A stretch of DNA of 64,000 bases. It comes from Pediococcus claussenii ATCC BAA-344. Its GTDB lineage: Bacteria; Bacillota; Bacilli; Lactobacillales; Lactobacillaceae. The position numbers were made by a program, and so were the translations under genes. The first letter of the stretch is position 1. Each line of letters starts with the position of its first letter. The notes under the pieces were generated by a model. The model was not told the DNA's origin. It did not search any database and saw only the letters and a program-made list of their open reading frames with translations. Shown here one piece after another: positions 33,356 through 42,736 of the stretch. Location: assembly GCF_000237995.1 (NCBI RefSeq), contig NC_016605.1, positions 1,612,001 through 1,676,000 of the forward strand, written 5' to 3'.

Positions 33356-34657
33356 TTAATCTCCACTACCGTTACCTTCTTGCTGGGTCTTCCAACCAGA
33401 CTTCATATTAGAAACGGTCTTATCCCAACTCTGATCTCCTGAAAGGTATTTTTGTAAGTTTGGTTGTGCTACATTTGGATCCCAAGGTGTTCCAGTGTAT
33501 CCTGGGAATGCCCATCCAGTTGTTTTGTTGTCCTTACTATAGTCATAAACAACTTGTGTAAGAGGATCTGGCATCTTTACATTACCGTAGCCCTTATATG
33601 CTGGAACAAAGTGAAGTGTGTTAACAACATCTTTTTTACCTGCCTTAGATGTGTACATCCAATCCAAGAAATCTTTTGCAGCCTTTTGTTCTGCTGATGA
33701 TTTTTGTTTATTAACTGCCCAGAATAACGATGTTCCAACTGGTAATTTATTTTCTTCGCCCTTAACTGGAATAGGAATCATGCCTATATCATTTTTAGCA
33801 AACTTACTATCGACTTGTGCAACAGTTGGATAAATCCAATCGCCTTGTTGAATCATTGCTGCTTTACCTTGTGAAAAGTTTTGGTTTACTTGTGCAGCAT
33901 AATCCATTTGCATTACTGGTTTGATTGAGTATTTGCTTTGTAAATCAATCATTTGTTTCATTTCTTCATTCTTACTGAACGCCATTGTCTTTGAGTTATA
34001 CAATTTCTGTGCGTTACCATCAAAGTCTTGACCTAAGTATAAATTAAGTAAGTGATCTGATAATACCCACGCTTCCTTACCTGGAAGAGCAAATACACCT
34101 TTAATTCCTAATTTACCCTTTTCAGCATCCATCTTTTTGACAGCTGCATCTAATTTAGCATAAGTAGTTAAGCTCTTTGGATCAATTCCTGCCTTTTCAA
34201 AAACTTTTTTGTTATAAACAAATCCATATCCCTCAACGTTAAATGGAAGCCCATAAGTTTTCCCATCGGATTTTACTTCATCTAAGGTTCCCCTTTGTGC
34301 GTCCTTTGCGGCCTTAGTATCCGATAGATCTGCTGCATGTGACTTGAATTGTTTAACATCAGCTGGACCTGCTAGACTAAAAATTGTTGGTGCATTTCCC
34401 GATGAAATTCTAGTTTTCAAAACTGGATCATATTGTGTCCCACCACCAATAGAAGTAACCTCAATTTTTACATTTGGATGTGATTTTTCATATTCCTTTG
34501 CGATTTGTTTAAATTGCTTATTTGATTCAACCTTACCTTGTAAAATTGTAATCTTTACATCCTTACCTGAAGATCCATTACTACAAGCTGCTAAAGTTAA
34601 TGCAGTACCTGCAACAACTGCGACAGCTCCCAAGCCCTTCAATAATTTAGATTTCAA
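33356..34657 (-). CDS. malE: Maltose/maltodextrin-binding lipoprotein
   Basis: The extracellular solute-binding protein of the CUT1 importer, 433 residues. A signal peptide ends in the lipobox LAAC (residues 22-25), so it is lipid-anchored. Further on come ITILQGKVESNKQFKQIA, FSLAGPADVKQF, and Trp/Tyr-rich C-terminal segments usual for sugar clefts. I start at TTG 34657: GGGAGG stands eight bases before it, and no ATG is available. It is the first gene of the operon; a cre and a LacI-type operator precede it. Confidence 0.9.
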   Translation of the reverse strand: MKSKLLKGLGAVAVVAGTALTLAACSNGSSGKDVKITILQGKVESNKQFKQIAKEYEKSHPNVKIEVTSIGGGTQYDPVLKTRISSGNAPTIFSLAGPADVKQFKSHAADLSDTKAAKDAQRGTLDEVKSDGKTYGLPFNVEGYGFVYNKKVFEKAGIDPKSLTTYAKLDAAVKKMDAEKGKLGIKGVFALPGKEAWVLSDHLLNLYLGQDFDGNAQKLYNSKTMAFSKNEEMKQMIDLQSKYSIKPVMQMDYAAQVNQNFSQGKAAMIQQGDWIYPTVAQVDSKFAKNDIGMIPIPVKGEENKLPVGTSLFWAVNKQKSSAEQKAAKDFLDWMYTSKAGKKDVVNTLHFVPAYKGYGNVKMPDPLTQVVYDYSKDNKTTGWAFPGYTGTPWDPNVAQPNLQKYLSGDQSWDKTVSNMKSGWKTQQEGNGSGD

Positions 34658-34723
34658 AATAACTACCTCCCAGAACAATTATTTTTGTTTACATCTACTA
34701 TTGTTAACTCAACCAGCAATCTT

Positions 34724-34754
34724 TGCAAGCGCTTTCTTTGTGTTATCGGTAACA
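34724..34754 (-). promoter_or_regulatory. cre and LacI-type operator before the maltose operon
   Basis: TGCAAGCGCTTTCT (34724-34737) is a cre-like site. TGTTATCGGTAACA (34741-34754) is a perfect 14-bp palindrome apart from its centre, and its reverse complement TGTTACCGATAACA stands before the GH13 operon at 44463. The LacI protein encoded at 44479 is the likely ligand-responsive repressor of both. Confidence 0.75.
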
Positions 34755-34780
34755 TTTTCCTAAAAAAAAACACGCTCAAC

Positions 34781-34808
34781 AAAAAAGGAAGTGCTTTACA
34801 CTTCCTTT
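34781..34808 (-). terminator. Terminator of the agmatine operon
   Basis: GGAAGTG pairs with CACTTCC around CTTTA, with A and T runs on both sides. It overlaps the last codons of the RpiR regulator gene and ends the operon on the minus strand. Confidence 0.75.
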
Positions 34809-35581
34809 TCACCATATTCTTCTACATATTGGTACAATATCAATTCCATTATTGCGATACTTGAAATTCGTGAGCTAATATTTTTTGCATTCAATCTTAT
34901 TGAGTCAGTGAAGATATAAAGATTAGTATCACTTAAATTTTGAATAGTATTATTATCTGGCTCCGTAATTGAAACTATCATTGGTTTAACACGCCTACGA
35001 TTAAACGTATTAATCATACTTAAAAATTCTTCATCTTCACCCATATACGTTAAAATAAACACAATTGACTTTGAATCCACTTGCTTAGCAGCTAATTCCC
35101 TATAATCCTTATCTCTTGGAAAATGTACGTTAAATCCTGCCATTGAATATATGTAATGCACGTATTCCGCAGCATGTTTACTTACACCCTTAGCAAACAG
35201 ATAGATATTTGAAGATTCTGATAGTTTCGCCGTGATCTCATGTAACCTTTCGTTGGATAAAACCCGAACAGTTTCTTCAATATTTTTTAAATACTCTTCC
35301 CGATAATCCTTTTGTTCAACCGTAAAACTAACATCCTTAGTTGGTTCATTTTGATTTAGAATAGTATATTTAATGACTGTGGTAAATTCACCATAACCGG
35401 CAAAGCCAATTTTTTTAACAAATCTAAGAAAAGTCGCTGTTGAAACATATGTCGCCGCAGCGATTTCACGAATGCTCATTTTCTTAACTTCATCCATATT
35501 TTTAACAACAAAGTTAAATAGTTCCATCTCACTTTTACTCATTGTATTAAGATTTGGTGTAACTATTTCAAAAAAGTTCAT
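34796..35581 (-). CDS. RpiR-family regulator with SIS domain
   Basis: A 261-residue regulator. Residues 1-75 form the RpiR helix-turn-helix (KKMSIREIAAATYVSTATFLRFVKKIG) and residues 110-250 a SIS domain of sugar-phosphate type. It is the last gene of the agmatine operon and overlaps aguA2 by 4 bases (ATGA). RpiR-type proteins occupy the regulator position in agmatine clusters of some lactobacilli, whereas streptococci use a LuxR-type AguR. A SIS domain usually binds phosphosugars, so a link between sugar status and agmatine use is possible. A large palindrome at 41365 is its candidate site. Confidence 0.85.
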   Translation of the reverse strand: MNFFEIVTPNLNTMSKSEMELFNFVVKNMDEVKKMSIREIAAATYVSTATFLRFVKKIGFAGYGEFTTVIKYTILNQNEPTKDVSFTVEQKDYREEYLKNIEETVRVLSNERLHEITAKLSESSNIYLFAKGVSKHAAEYVHYIYSMAGFNVHFPRDKDYRELAAKQVDSKSIVFILTYMGEDEEFLSMINTFNRRRVKPMIVSITEPDNNTIQNLSDTNLYIFTDSIRLNAKNISSRISSIAIMELILYQYVEEYGEKEV

Positions 35582-36681
35582 TTTTTGCCCCCGCCAATAA
35601 TTGTCGGTACACTACTAACAACAGTATGAATACCGCCACCACCGTTTAAAAATTCGCGTGCATTAATAGTATGTACTTCAAATTTCGGATACAAATTTTG
35701 AAGTAATCTCTTCGCCTTTTTATCTTCTGGATCATCAAAAATAGGCATGATAATTATATTATTTATAGTTAAATAATTAACATAAGTGGCAGTTAGTCGT
35801 TGACCAACAAATCTAGGCAACATTCCGTTTATCATATCAACTTGATTAGCTTCTTCTTCTGTAAGTTTAATTATTCTAGGTGTCTGTATCTTATGGATAA
35901 TAAATTTTCTTCCAGCCGCATCTGTCTGGCTTAATAAGGTTTCATACGCCTCATGACTAATCTTGTACTGCGGATCATTAATATCATCTGTCCATGTTAA
36001 CACGATCTCACCAGGTCTAACAAAGTTAATCATATTATCAATGTCGCCACCAGTTTCATCCATAAAGTAGCCTTGCTTTAGCCAAATTGTCTTTTTTATT
36101 CCAAAGTAGTGAGCAAAAATATTTTCAGCATGGTCTTTTGTCATACCCTTATTTCGCCCTTCAGAAAGTATCACATCATCGGTTGTAATAAGCGTACCCT
36201 CACCATCAACCATCACTGCGCATCCCTCTAATACCATGCCACTACGATAATAGTTAGTTTCACTTAGATCTAATATCTTTTGACTTATTTGATTATCTTT
36301 ATCCCATGGAAAGTACAGCCCGTCAACCAAACCACCCCAAGCATTAAATTCAAAATCAATACCCCTTATTTCTTTTCGGTTAGTAATATAAAATGGGCCT
36401 ACATCTTTAATCCAAGCATCATTGCTACTCATTTCAACTACTCTAATTTTTTTTGATAGCGACCTTCTTGCATTTTGATATTGAGATTGATTAACTAACA
36501 TTGTAAGTGGCTGAAATTTAGCAATCATTTCAGCTAGCTTACTAAAAGCATGTTGTGCCGGTTTACCTCCGTTTCTCCAGTTATCGCTTCGTTGTGGCCA
36601 TATCATATAACTTTGATCTACTGGTTCAAATTCAGCAGGCATTCTAAAACCCTCTTGACTTGGGAATCCATTTATTTCCAC
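35578..36681 (-). CDS. aguA2: Agmatine deiminase paralogue lacking catalytic residues
   Basis: A 367-residue protein of the agmatine deiminase family, similar over its full length to the AguA at 37723. In active enzymes EGGSIH, NGHVDN and GGGNIHC carry the catalytic Glu, His and Cys. Here these read LEGCAVM (151-157), GGDIDN (211-216) and GGGGIHT (347-353): the Cys is Thr353, the His is Asp213 and another His is Met157. WIRDCG has become WIKDVG. The fold seems intact, so it is probably a pseudoenzyme with a regulatory or structural role. It lies between aguC and the regulator, overlapping the latter by four bases. Confidence 0.88.
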   Translation of the reverse strand: MEINGFPSQEGFRMPAEFEPVDQSYMIWPQRSDNWRNGGKPAQHAFSKLAEMIAKFQPLTMLVNQSQYQNARRSLSKKIRVVEMSSNDAWIKDVGPFYITNRKEIRGIDFEFNAWGGLVDGLYFPWDKDNQISQKILDLSETNYYRSGMVLEGCAVMVDGEGTLITTDDVILSEGRNKGMTKDHAENIFAHYFGIKKTIWLKQGYFMDETGGDIDNMINFVRPGEIVLTWTDDINDPQYKISHEAYETLLSQTDAAGRKFIIHKIQTPRIIKLTEEEANQVDMINGMLPRFVGQRLTATYVNYLTINNIIIMPIFDDPEDKKAKRLLQNLYPKFEVHTINAREFLNGGGGIHTVVSSVPTIIGGGKK

Positions 36682-36699
36682 TATTTTTTCTCCTTAAGT

Positions 36700-37647
36700 T
36701 TATCTACCGTCCTTACTTATAATTGTACCTTCTCCATCCTTAATAAAATTAATAATGTTTTCTAGAGATGTAACTACTGCTTTTTGATTAGTTTTATCAA
36801 CAAAATTGATGGCCGCTTCAACTTTCGGTAGCATACTTCCCTTAGCAAACTGATTTTCACTAATATACTGTTTCAACTCTTTTACATTTACATCTGTCAA
36901 TTTCTTTTGATCTGGTTTGTTAAAATTAATAAAAATATTATCTACGGCAGTTAAAATTATCAATAAGTCTGCATTGACCAACTCTGCCAATTTTTCAGAA
37001 GCAAAATCCTTATCAATTACGGCTTCTTTACCTACTAGTTTATTACCATCTTTTATGACCGGAACCCCTCCACCTCCTACTGCGATAGGAATAATGTCAT
37101 TATCAACCATTGTGTTTACAACCGTTGACTCTTTTACGTCAATTGGTTGTGGTGATGGCACAACCCTCCTGAAGCCACGACCCGCATCTTCGACAAAAGT
37201 TAAATTTGGATTTTTAAGCCTAACATCAATTACTTCCTTTTTACTATAAAATGGTCCAATTGGTTTTGTCGGTCTTTTAAATGCTTCATCATATTCATCA
37301 ACAATTACTTGCGTAACAACTGTGGCAACTTGTTTTTTAATTCCCGCTTCTGCCAAAGCTTCATCCAAAGCATTTTGCATCCAAAATCCAATACTTCCTT
37401 GTGTCATAGCAACAGCAGTATCAAGTGGCATTGCCGGATTCTCCTTCGTACTTCCCGCAGCTTGTTGGAGCAATAAATTACCAACTTGAGGTCCGTTACC
37501 ATGCGAAATAATCAGTTGATCACCATTTTTGACAAACTCAACTAAATATTTTGCTGTCTCTTTAAGCGCCTTCTGCTGAGCTTCCGCACTCGCATCTTTA
37601 GACAAGATTGCGTTTCCACCAAGTGCTACCACTATTTTTCTATTCAT
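36700..37647 (-). CDS. aguC: Carbamate kinase
   Basis: Cytoplasmic kinase of 315 residues that converts carbamoyl phosphate and ADP to ATP, CO2 and ammonia, the energy-yielding last step of agmatine use. [10 protein letters not shown] (5-14), [12 protein letters not shown] (near 49-60), and VGGGGVPV (near 210) are nucleotide and substrate motifs of the family. It lies after aguA in the operon, with a hairpin between. An arginine-pathway ArcC would be alike, but the neighbours show it is AguC. Confidence 0.95.
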   Translation of the reverse strand: MNRKIVVALGGNAILSKDASAEAQQKALKETAKYLVEFVKNGDQLIISHGNGPQVGNLLLQQAAGSTKENPAMPLDTAVAMTQGSIGFWMQNALDEALAEAGIKKQVATVVTQVIVDEYDEAFKRPTKPIGPFYSKKEVIDVRLKNPNLTFVEDAGRGFRRVVPSPQPIDVKESTVVNTMVDNDIIPIAVGGGGVPVIKDGNKLVGKEAVIDKDFASEKLAELVNADLLIILTAVDNIFINFNKPDQKKLTDVNVKELKQYISENQFAKGSMLPKVEAAINFVDKTNQKAVVTSLENIINFIKDGEGTIISKDGR

Positions 37648-37671
37648 AATTTATTAACCCTCACTTTTATT

Positions 37672-37720
37672 AAAAAATGACTGAGGTACGTGCCTCCACG
37701 AACAACTCAGTCATTTTAAT
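37672..37720 (-). terminator. Intra-operon hairpin between aguA and aguC
   Basis: AAAATGACTGAG pairs perfectly with CTCAGTCATTTT around a 20-base loop. It looks like a terminator inside the operon; read-through would set the ratio of AguA to the downstream products. Confidence 0.75.
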
Positions 37721-37722
37721 TT

Positions 37723-38817
37723 TTAATTCATAGGTACTTGTTGAGTAATACAGTGAATGTTTCCGCCGCCTAATAATATTTCACGCGCTGAAACGCCTAC
37801 TATTTTTCGATCTGGGTACAAACGTTGCAATGTTTCTTCTGCCTTAACATCCATTGGATCGTTAAACTTAGGAAATACAATTCCACCATTAGCAGTATAG
37901 TAATTTACGTAACTTGCTGCCAACCTTTCTCCTTCCGTACGCGGTTGAGATCCATCTATCGAATCAACTCCCATACTTTCCTCCTTAGTGATTAACACTG
38001 GTTTAGGAAGGTATAGCTTTTCAACCTTAATTTTTCTTCCCTTAGCGTCAACTGCATTTTCTAAAATTTCCAAATTTTCTTTTGAAATTTCATATTGAGG
38101 ATCATTCTCATCATCCGTCCAAGCCAAAGCAACAACACCAGGTTTTACAAAATTAGCAATATTATCAACGTGCCCATTAGTTTCATCAAGATATATTCCA
38201 CGTTTTAACCAAATTATTTTTTCAAGATTTAGGTGTTCTTTTAACACTTCTTCAATTTGTTCTTTAGAAAGCTGTGAATTTCGTCCTTCTGATAATAAGC
38301 ACTCTTCAGTTGTGATAAGAGTCCCTTCTCCATCAACATGAATTGATCCACCTTCTAAAATAAAATCATCCAACCTATATCGATCTGTTCGTTCCATTTC
38401 GGACATTTTTTGAGCAACGCGATCATCCTTATCCCATGGAAAATATAATCCGTCAACTAGTCCTCCCCATGCATTAAATGTCCAATCAACTGCCCGTAAT
38501 GTACCATCATCATTTGTGACAAATGTTGCCCCACAGTCACGTATCCAAGAATCATCATTTGAAATTTCTACTACCTCAACCTCAGCTGGCAACATGTTTC
38601 TAGCATTGGTATATTGGTCATCATTTACTCCAACGGTAACATGTTCAAACTCTGAAATTGCCTTGGCAACCTCAACAAAAGTTTTTTGCGCTGGTTTGCC
38701 ACCATTTCTCCAATTATCAGGACGTTGTGGCCATAATATATAAACCCCCTTATGAGTCTCAAATTCACCAGGCATCCTAAACCCATCTTTTTTAGGTGTA
38801 CTTTCTAATGTTTTCAT
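37723..38817 (-). CDS. aguA: Agmatine deiminase
   Basis: Cytoplasmic enzyme of 364 residues that hydrolyses agmatine to N-carbamoylputrescine and ammonia. All active-site motifs of the guanidino-modifying family are present: [29 protein letters not shown] (Glu), DETNGHVDN (His, Asp) and GGGNIHCIT with the nucleophile Cys356. I start at ATG 38817 with AAAGGAG upstream; an in-frame start at 38853 would overlap aguD. It is followed by a hairpin and aguC. Confidence 0.95.
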   Translation of the reverse strand: MKTLESTPKKDGFRMPGEFETHKGVYILWPQRPDNWRNGGKPAQKTFVEVAKAISEFEHVTVGVNDDQYTNARNMLPAEVEVVEISNDDSWIRDCGATFVTNDDGTLRAVDWTFNAWGGLVDGLYFPWDKDDRVAQKMSEMERTDRYRLDDFILEGGSIHVDGEGTLITTEECLLSEGRNSQLSKEQIEEVLKEHLNLEKIIWLKRGIYLDETNGHVDNIANFVKPGVVALAWTDDENDPQYEISKENLEILENAVDAKGRKIKVEKLYLPKPVLITKEESMGVDSIDGSQPRTEGERLAASYVNYYTANGGIVFPKFNDPMDVKAEETLQRLYPDRKIVGVSAREILLGGGNIHCITQQVPMN

Positions 38818-38830
38818 TTTAAAACTCCTT

Positions 38831-40189
38831 TCACTGATGCTTTCTTTCCGCAAATCTAACTACTACTTCACCAATCGCCGCTGTTAATAATGTGCCTACC
38901 AAAATTGGCATCTTAGTTGATATTTCTTCTTTAGATCCGTTCATAGGAACAATTGTCAGAATAATCGTACTTATCAATAATATTTCTGGAACCCACGTCA
39001 TTAAATTAATTATTAATCCATTGCCTGGAACCTTAAAAGGCCGTTCATGTTCAGGATCATCACGACGTAACTTCCAAAACGCCGGAAACATCATCGTATA
39101 TGATATTAAAAGAGCGACGACATTTAATGAGAAGAATGCCCAAAATATATCTTGATTAGGTATGATTGGGGCTATTACAACTAGAACCGTTGCTACAATA
39201 CCATTTAATAATCCTGTTCCAACAGGCATACCGTTTTTATCTTCTTTTCCAAAAATTTTCGGAAGATTATTATCTTTAGCTGCATAATCTGCAACGTAAT
39301 TTACCCCAAGAGCCCAAGAAACCATTTCTGAAGCAAGTATATACATGAACATAATTCCAATAATGATAACGAACCAATTCATATGTCCAACTAATAAGAT
39401 AAAACTATCTAATAGTCCACTTGATGCAGACAACTTATTTGTAGGAATTGCGGCGCTCATTCCAAAGGCTGCGATCAGGTAAAAAAATGCTATTAAAATT
39501 CCACCATAAATAATTGCTTTAGGGATCTGTTTTTTGGGATCATCCATGTCATCTGCCATTGTTGCGACAACTTCAAATCCTAGAAAGTTAAAAATAATTA
39601 CTGATAGATTGCTTAAACTAGAAACATTCATTTGAGGCAACAAGTTTTTAAATGAAAAATCATTTGCGACTCCCCGTGTCGTTGCAACATAAATACCCAA
39701 TACAGCGAGTGCAACAATTGTAAAAATTTTGGCAAAGGCCGCAAGATTCATAATCCACTTACTTTCAGACACCGGTTTATTTCCAATAAATACAACCAAC
39801 CAAACAAAAATTAATTGAATTAGAATGTTAGCAAACGTTCCTAATTCTAGTTTAAAAATTGTTTCTCCCACTTGAACAAATAAAACTGCTAAACTCGCCA
39901 TCCAAATGGGATAGTTAATCCAGTAAAACCAAGCTAACCTTCCGCCCCACCTAGGCCCGTACGCTTTCTTTACCCAATCATACAATCCACCATCACCAGC
40001 ATATGCTGTTCCTAGTTCAGAAGAGATTAGTCCATAAGGTATAAAGAACAGAATCAATAGAAAGATCCACCAAAAAAATTGTGAAGTTCCAATTGCCGCC
40101 GCTGGTGCTGCTGATTCAACAACTAGCACAACGACAACGGCCATTAACACAGCGTCAAAGAGTCTAAATTTTTTCTTTTCATTTTTCAT
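38831..40189 (-). CDS. aguD: Agmatine/putrescine antiporter, APC family
   Basis: A 452-residue membrane transporter with twelve hydrophobic segments. The start [25 protein letters not shown] is the first APC helix with its unwound Gly-rich part, and [13 protein letters not shown] (near 64) is a family motif. In agmatine clusters it exchanges agmatine for putrescine, needing no energy. It lies between aguB and aguA, the usual order. Confidence 0.92.
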   Translation of the reverse strand: MKNEKKKFRLFDAVLMAVVVVLVVESAAPAAAIGTSQFFWWIFLLILFFIPYGLISSELGTAYAGDGGLYDWVKKAYGPRWGGRLAWFYWINYPIWMASLAVLFVQVGETIFKLELGTFANILIQLIFVWLVVFIGNKPVSESKWIMNLAAFAKIFTIVALAVLGIYVATTRGVANDFSFKNLLPQMNVSSLSNLSVIIFNFLGFEVVATMADDMDDPKKQIPKAIIYGGILIAFFYLIAAFGMSAAIPTNKLSASSGLLDSFILLVGHMNWFVIIIGIMFMYILASEMVSWALGVNYVADYAAKDNNLPKIFGKEDKNGMPVGTGLLNGIVATVLVVIAPIIPNQDIFWAFFSLNVVALLISYTMMFPAFWKLRRDDPEHERPFKVPGNGLIINLMTWVPEILLISTIILTIVPMNGSKEEISTKMPILVGTLLTAAIGEVVVRFAERKHQ

Positions 40190-40231
40190 TATAAAAACTT
40201 CCTAACTCGTTAAACTATTAACTAGTTTGTT

Positions 40232-41260
40232 TTATTTGCGTTCATCAACGTAATTCTTTAACATGTCAGAAACTTCATTTTCATATTTTTTAGCCACCTC
40301 TTTAGAAGCAATCTTCATTTCTGGATTTAAAAGATACACAAAGATTGATCTCATCGCAGTTTTACGATTTTCTGCTTCATCCCAAACGACTGAATAATTA
40401 GAATCAATAACTTCATCGGTTACTTCTTCTCCTCGTGTTGCAGGTAGGCAATGCATAAATTTAACGTGATTCGATGCCTTTGCCACCAATTCCTTATTAA
40501 CTTGATATTTTGGATAGAAAATTTTCATTCTTTCATCCTTAGGAAGTTCTGACTCATATAGTCCATACCAAACATCAGTATATATAAAGTCCGCATCTTT
40601 CAATGCTTCATCAGCATCTTCAGTAACTAAAACACTTCCGCCTGAAATTTCAGCATTCTTACGTCCAATTTCAAGGCTTTCATCTTTAATTTGGAACCCT
40701 TTTGGTCCAAATTGAACAAAGTCCATTCCCATTTTCGTAGCCATGAACATTGTTGAAACACAAACCTGAGTTGCATCCCCGACAAAAACAATCTTACAAT
40801 CACTCAATTGCTTACCTTCCGGGAGATGTTCAGTCATTGTAATAATGTCACCTAGTTCTTGAGTTGGGTGGTTGTAATCGCTCATAAAATTAACAACAGG
40901 AACTTTAGCAAATTTTCCAACCTCGGCAACTGTATGATGCCGTTCAACACGTGCACCAATAATATCTAAAATCCTCCCAAGCACTTGAGAAGTATCTTCA
41001 ATGGTTTCATGACCTCCCAATTGAATTTGTCCAGGCGCTAAATATTGTGCATGTCCACCTAATTCTGTCATGGCTGCCTCTGCAGACGTTCGTGTTCTTG
41101 TTGAACTTTGTTCAAAAACCATACCTAAAGTCTTATTTTTCAATAATTGTGGATAATATCCATTTTTGATTGACTCTTTAATTTTCAACCCCAAATCAAT
41201 CATGTATTGAATCTCATCCTTTGTATACGTGTTAGTATCAATAAAATCTCGCTTTGCCAT
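40232..41260 (-). CDS. aguB: Putrescine carbamoyltransferase
   Basis: Cytoplasmic enzyme of 342 residues that phosphorolyses N-carbamoylputrescine to putrescine and carbamoyl phosphate. [10 protein letters not shown] (phosphate site, near 52-61), NHPTQELGD, and MHCLPA are transcarbamylase motifs. [11 protein letters not shown] differs from the ornithine enzyme and is typical of the putrescine type; the C-terminal helix ([15 protein letters not shown]) seals neighbouring subunits. I start at ATG 41260 after AGGTGAGG. It is the first gene of the operon. Confidence 0.93.
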   Translation of the reverse strand: MAKRDFIDTNTYTKDEIQYMIDLGLKIKESIKNGYYPQLLKNKTLGMVFEQSSTRTRTSAEAAMTELGGHAQYLAPGQIQLGGHETIEDTSQVLGRILDIIGARVERHHTVAEVGKFAKVPVVNFMSDYNHPTQELGDIITMTEHLPEGKQLSDCKIVFVGDATQVCVSTMFMATKMGMDFVQFGPKGFQIKDESLEIGRKNAEISGGSVLVTEDADEALKDADFIYTDVWYGLYESELPKDERMKIFYPKYQVNKELVAKASNHVKFMHCLPATRGEEVTDEVIDSNYSVVWDEAENRKTAMRSIFVYLLNPEMKIASKEVAKKYENEVSDMLKNYVDERK

Positions 41261-41320
41261 AATAATTACCTCACCTTTTATTTTGTTTACGAACAAATCA
41301 TAAAAGATATCCAAGATTAA

Positions 41321-41334
41321 TAAAAGCGTTTTCA
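41321..41334 (-). promoter_or_regulatory. cre site before the agmatine operon
   Basis: TAAAAGCGTTTTCA is a CcpA-type site 61 bases before the aguB start, suggesting glucose repression of agmatine use. Confidence 0.65.
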
Positions 41335-41364
41335 CAGCTTTAAAAACGGAATATTATCTTGCGT

Positions 41365-41391
41365 AACATGTTTCATTTCGTGAAACATGTT
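41365..41391. promoter_or_regulatory. Large palindrome before the agmatine operon
   Basis: Perfect 11-bp arms, AACATGTTTCA and TGAAACATGTT, surround TTTCG. The palindrome lies about 105 bases before aguB and upstream of a weak minus-strand -10 (GATAAT). ACATGTTTCA-like copies also occur near 45570. It is the best candidate site for the RpiR regulator. Confidence 0.6.
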
Positions 41392-41416
41392 TCAAATTAT
41401 TATAATAACCACCAAA

Positions 41417-41451
41417 CAAAAAAAGGATTTGAAATATTATTTTCAAATCCC
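41417..41451 (-). terminator. Terminator of the GH13 operon
   Basis: GGATTTGAAA pairs with TTTCAAATCC around a short AT loop, followed on the minus strand by seven T. It starts right after the stop codon at 41453. Confidence 0.85.
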
Positions 41452-41452
41452 C

Positions 41453-42736
41453 TTAGTTTTCAATTATTATAGGCTTCCCTGAAACATCAATCGTTCCATC
41501 CGTTACTTTAATATCATTATCTAAAAGCATATTTTTATAAGTTCCATCATCAATATCAACTAAAACCTTTTTAGTGGTTCCTTTTAATGGAAAAATTCCG
41601 ATCCTAACCTTATCCTTAATTCGATACTTTACAGATAAAATATCCTTTCCTAAATCTTCAACGGCATATACACCACTAATTTGAATTTTGTCCTGCATTA
41701 ATTCATGCAATCTCAAAAATAGCGCAGAAAAATCGAATTCAGAACTAGCCCAATTAATTACATCCTTTTCAAACAAACTTGGGGTGTGTTTTTCCACAAA
41801 CTCTTGACCATTGTAAATTAGTAGAGATCCACTTTGAAACCCAGAAAAAGCTGTCCAATTAAACAGGTCGCGAATATTAGGTATTAGGCTATAGGCTCTT
41901 TCTTGATCATGATTTTCAAGTCCTCTCATTTTAATTGCGTTTGCAGGATAAATTACTGACTGGTTATTTAACGCATCCACATATTGTTGACTAGCTACCT
42001 CTCCTCGTATATATGAACGCCAAATTTGATCGATATCATAATCATATGTCATATCAAATGCGTTATATAATTCACCGTCAGAAGAAGCCCAATATCCCTT
42101 CCCCCTAATATCACGAATATAATTTGCATCTGTTGATTCTGCAAGCCAGATAAAATCATTTTTCCTTTGTTTGATTTCTTTTCGCGCTGTAACCCAAAAG
42201 TCAATTGGTACTTGGGGCGCAACATCACATCTAAATCCGTCAACCAACTCAGCATAATGTTTTAATACTTCTAACAAATAACTCCATAATTCGGGTTGAC
42301 TAAAATCAAATTCTGCAACATCCGTCCATTCTGGATTTTTATTTTGAAGCATGCCTTTTTCATCATGAAGAAACCATTCCGGCTGTTGTTGTATAAGCAA
42401 TGAATCTTTAGAAGTATGATTAAAAACAATATCAATCATCACCTTCATCTTTCTTGCGTGGATCGCCTCTATTAATTCTTTAAAGTCCTTCTCATCTCCC
42501 AACTCAGGATTAATAGCATAATAATCCTGAATTGCATAGGGAGATCCCAACATTCCCTTCCTATCCTTAACACCAATACTGTTAATCGGCATTAACCAAA
42601 TAATATCCGTTCCTAAGGACTTTATTCGATCTAAATCCGACAAAACGTCCTTAAATTTTCCATCTTCAGAATAGTTTCTTACAAAAACACTATAAATCGT
42701 TTTACTTCGTAAATTTATATCTGTGTCTCTAGCCAC
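41453..42736 (-). CDS. GH13 alpha-amylase-family glycosidase, short form
   Basis: Cytoplasmic enzyme of 427 residues, shorter than most GH13 glucosidases. The barrel motifs are complete: DIVFNHTS (near 101), nucleophile in VDGFRCDVAP, acid/base in WLAES, third acid in ENHDQER. It lacks a signal peptide. The start overlaps the preceding gene by one base (shared at 42736), so both are in one operon with a terminator behind. It probably cuts maltodextrins or related alpha-glucans brought in by the maltose importer; exact bond specificity is not visible. Confidence 0.87.
   Translation of the reverse strand: MARDTDINLRSKTIYSVFVRNYSEDGKFKDVLSDLDRIKSLGTDIIWLMPINSIGVKDRKGMLGSPYAIQDYYAINPELGDEKDFKELIEAIHARKMKVMIDIVFNHTSKDSLLIQQQPEWFLHDEKGMLQNKNPEWTDVAEFDFSQPELWSYLLEVLKHYAELVDGFRCDVAPQVPIDFWVTARKEIKQRKNDFIWLAESTDANYIRDIRGKGYWASSDGELYNAFDMTYDYDIDQIWRSYIRGEVASQQYVDALNNQSVIYPANAIKMRGLENHDQERAYSLIPNIRDLFNWTAFSGFQSGSLLIYNGQEFVEKHTPSLFEKDVINWASSEFDFSALFLRLHELMQDKIQISGVYAVEDLGKDILSVKYRIKDKVRIGIFPLKGTTKKVLVDIDDGTYKNMLLDNDIKVTDGTIDVSGKPIIIEN

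Noticed and set aside
41365-41391. Treating the palindrome as a terminator
   Set aside because: There is no T run on either strand and it lies upstream of the operon, where an operator fits better.
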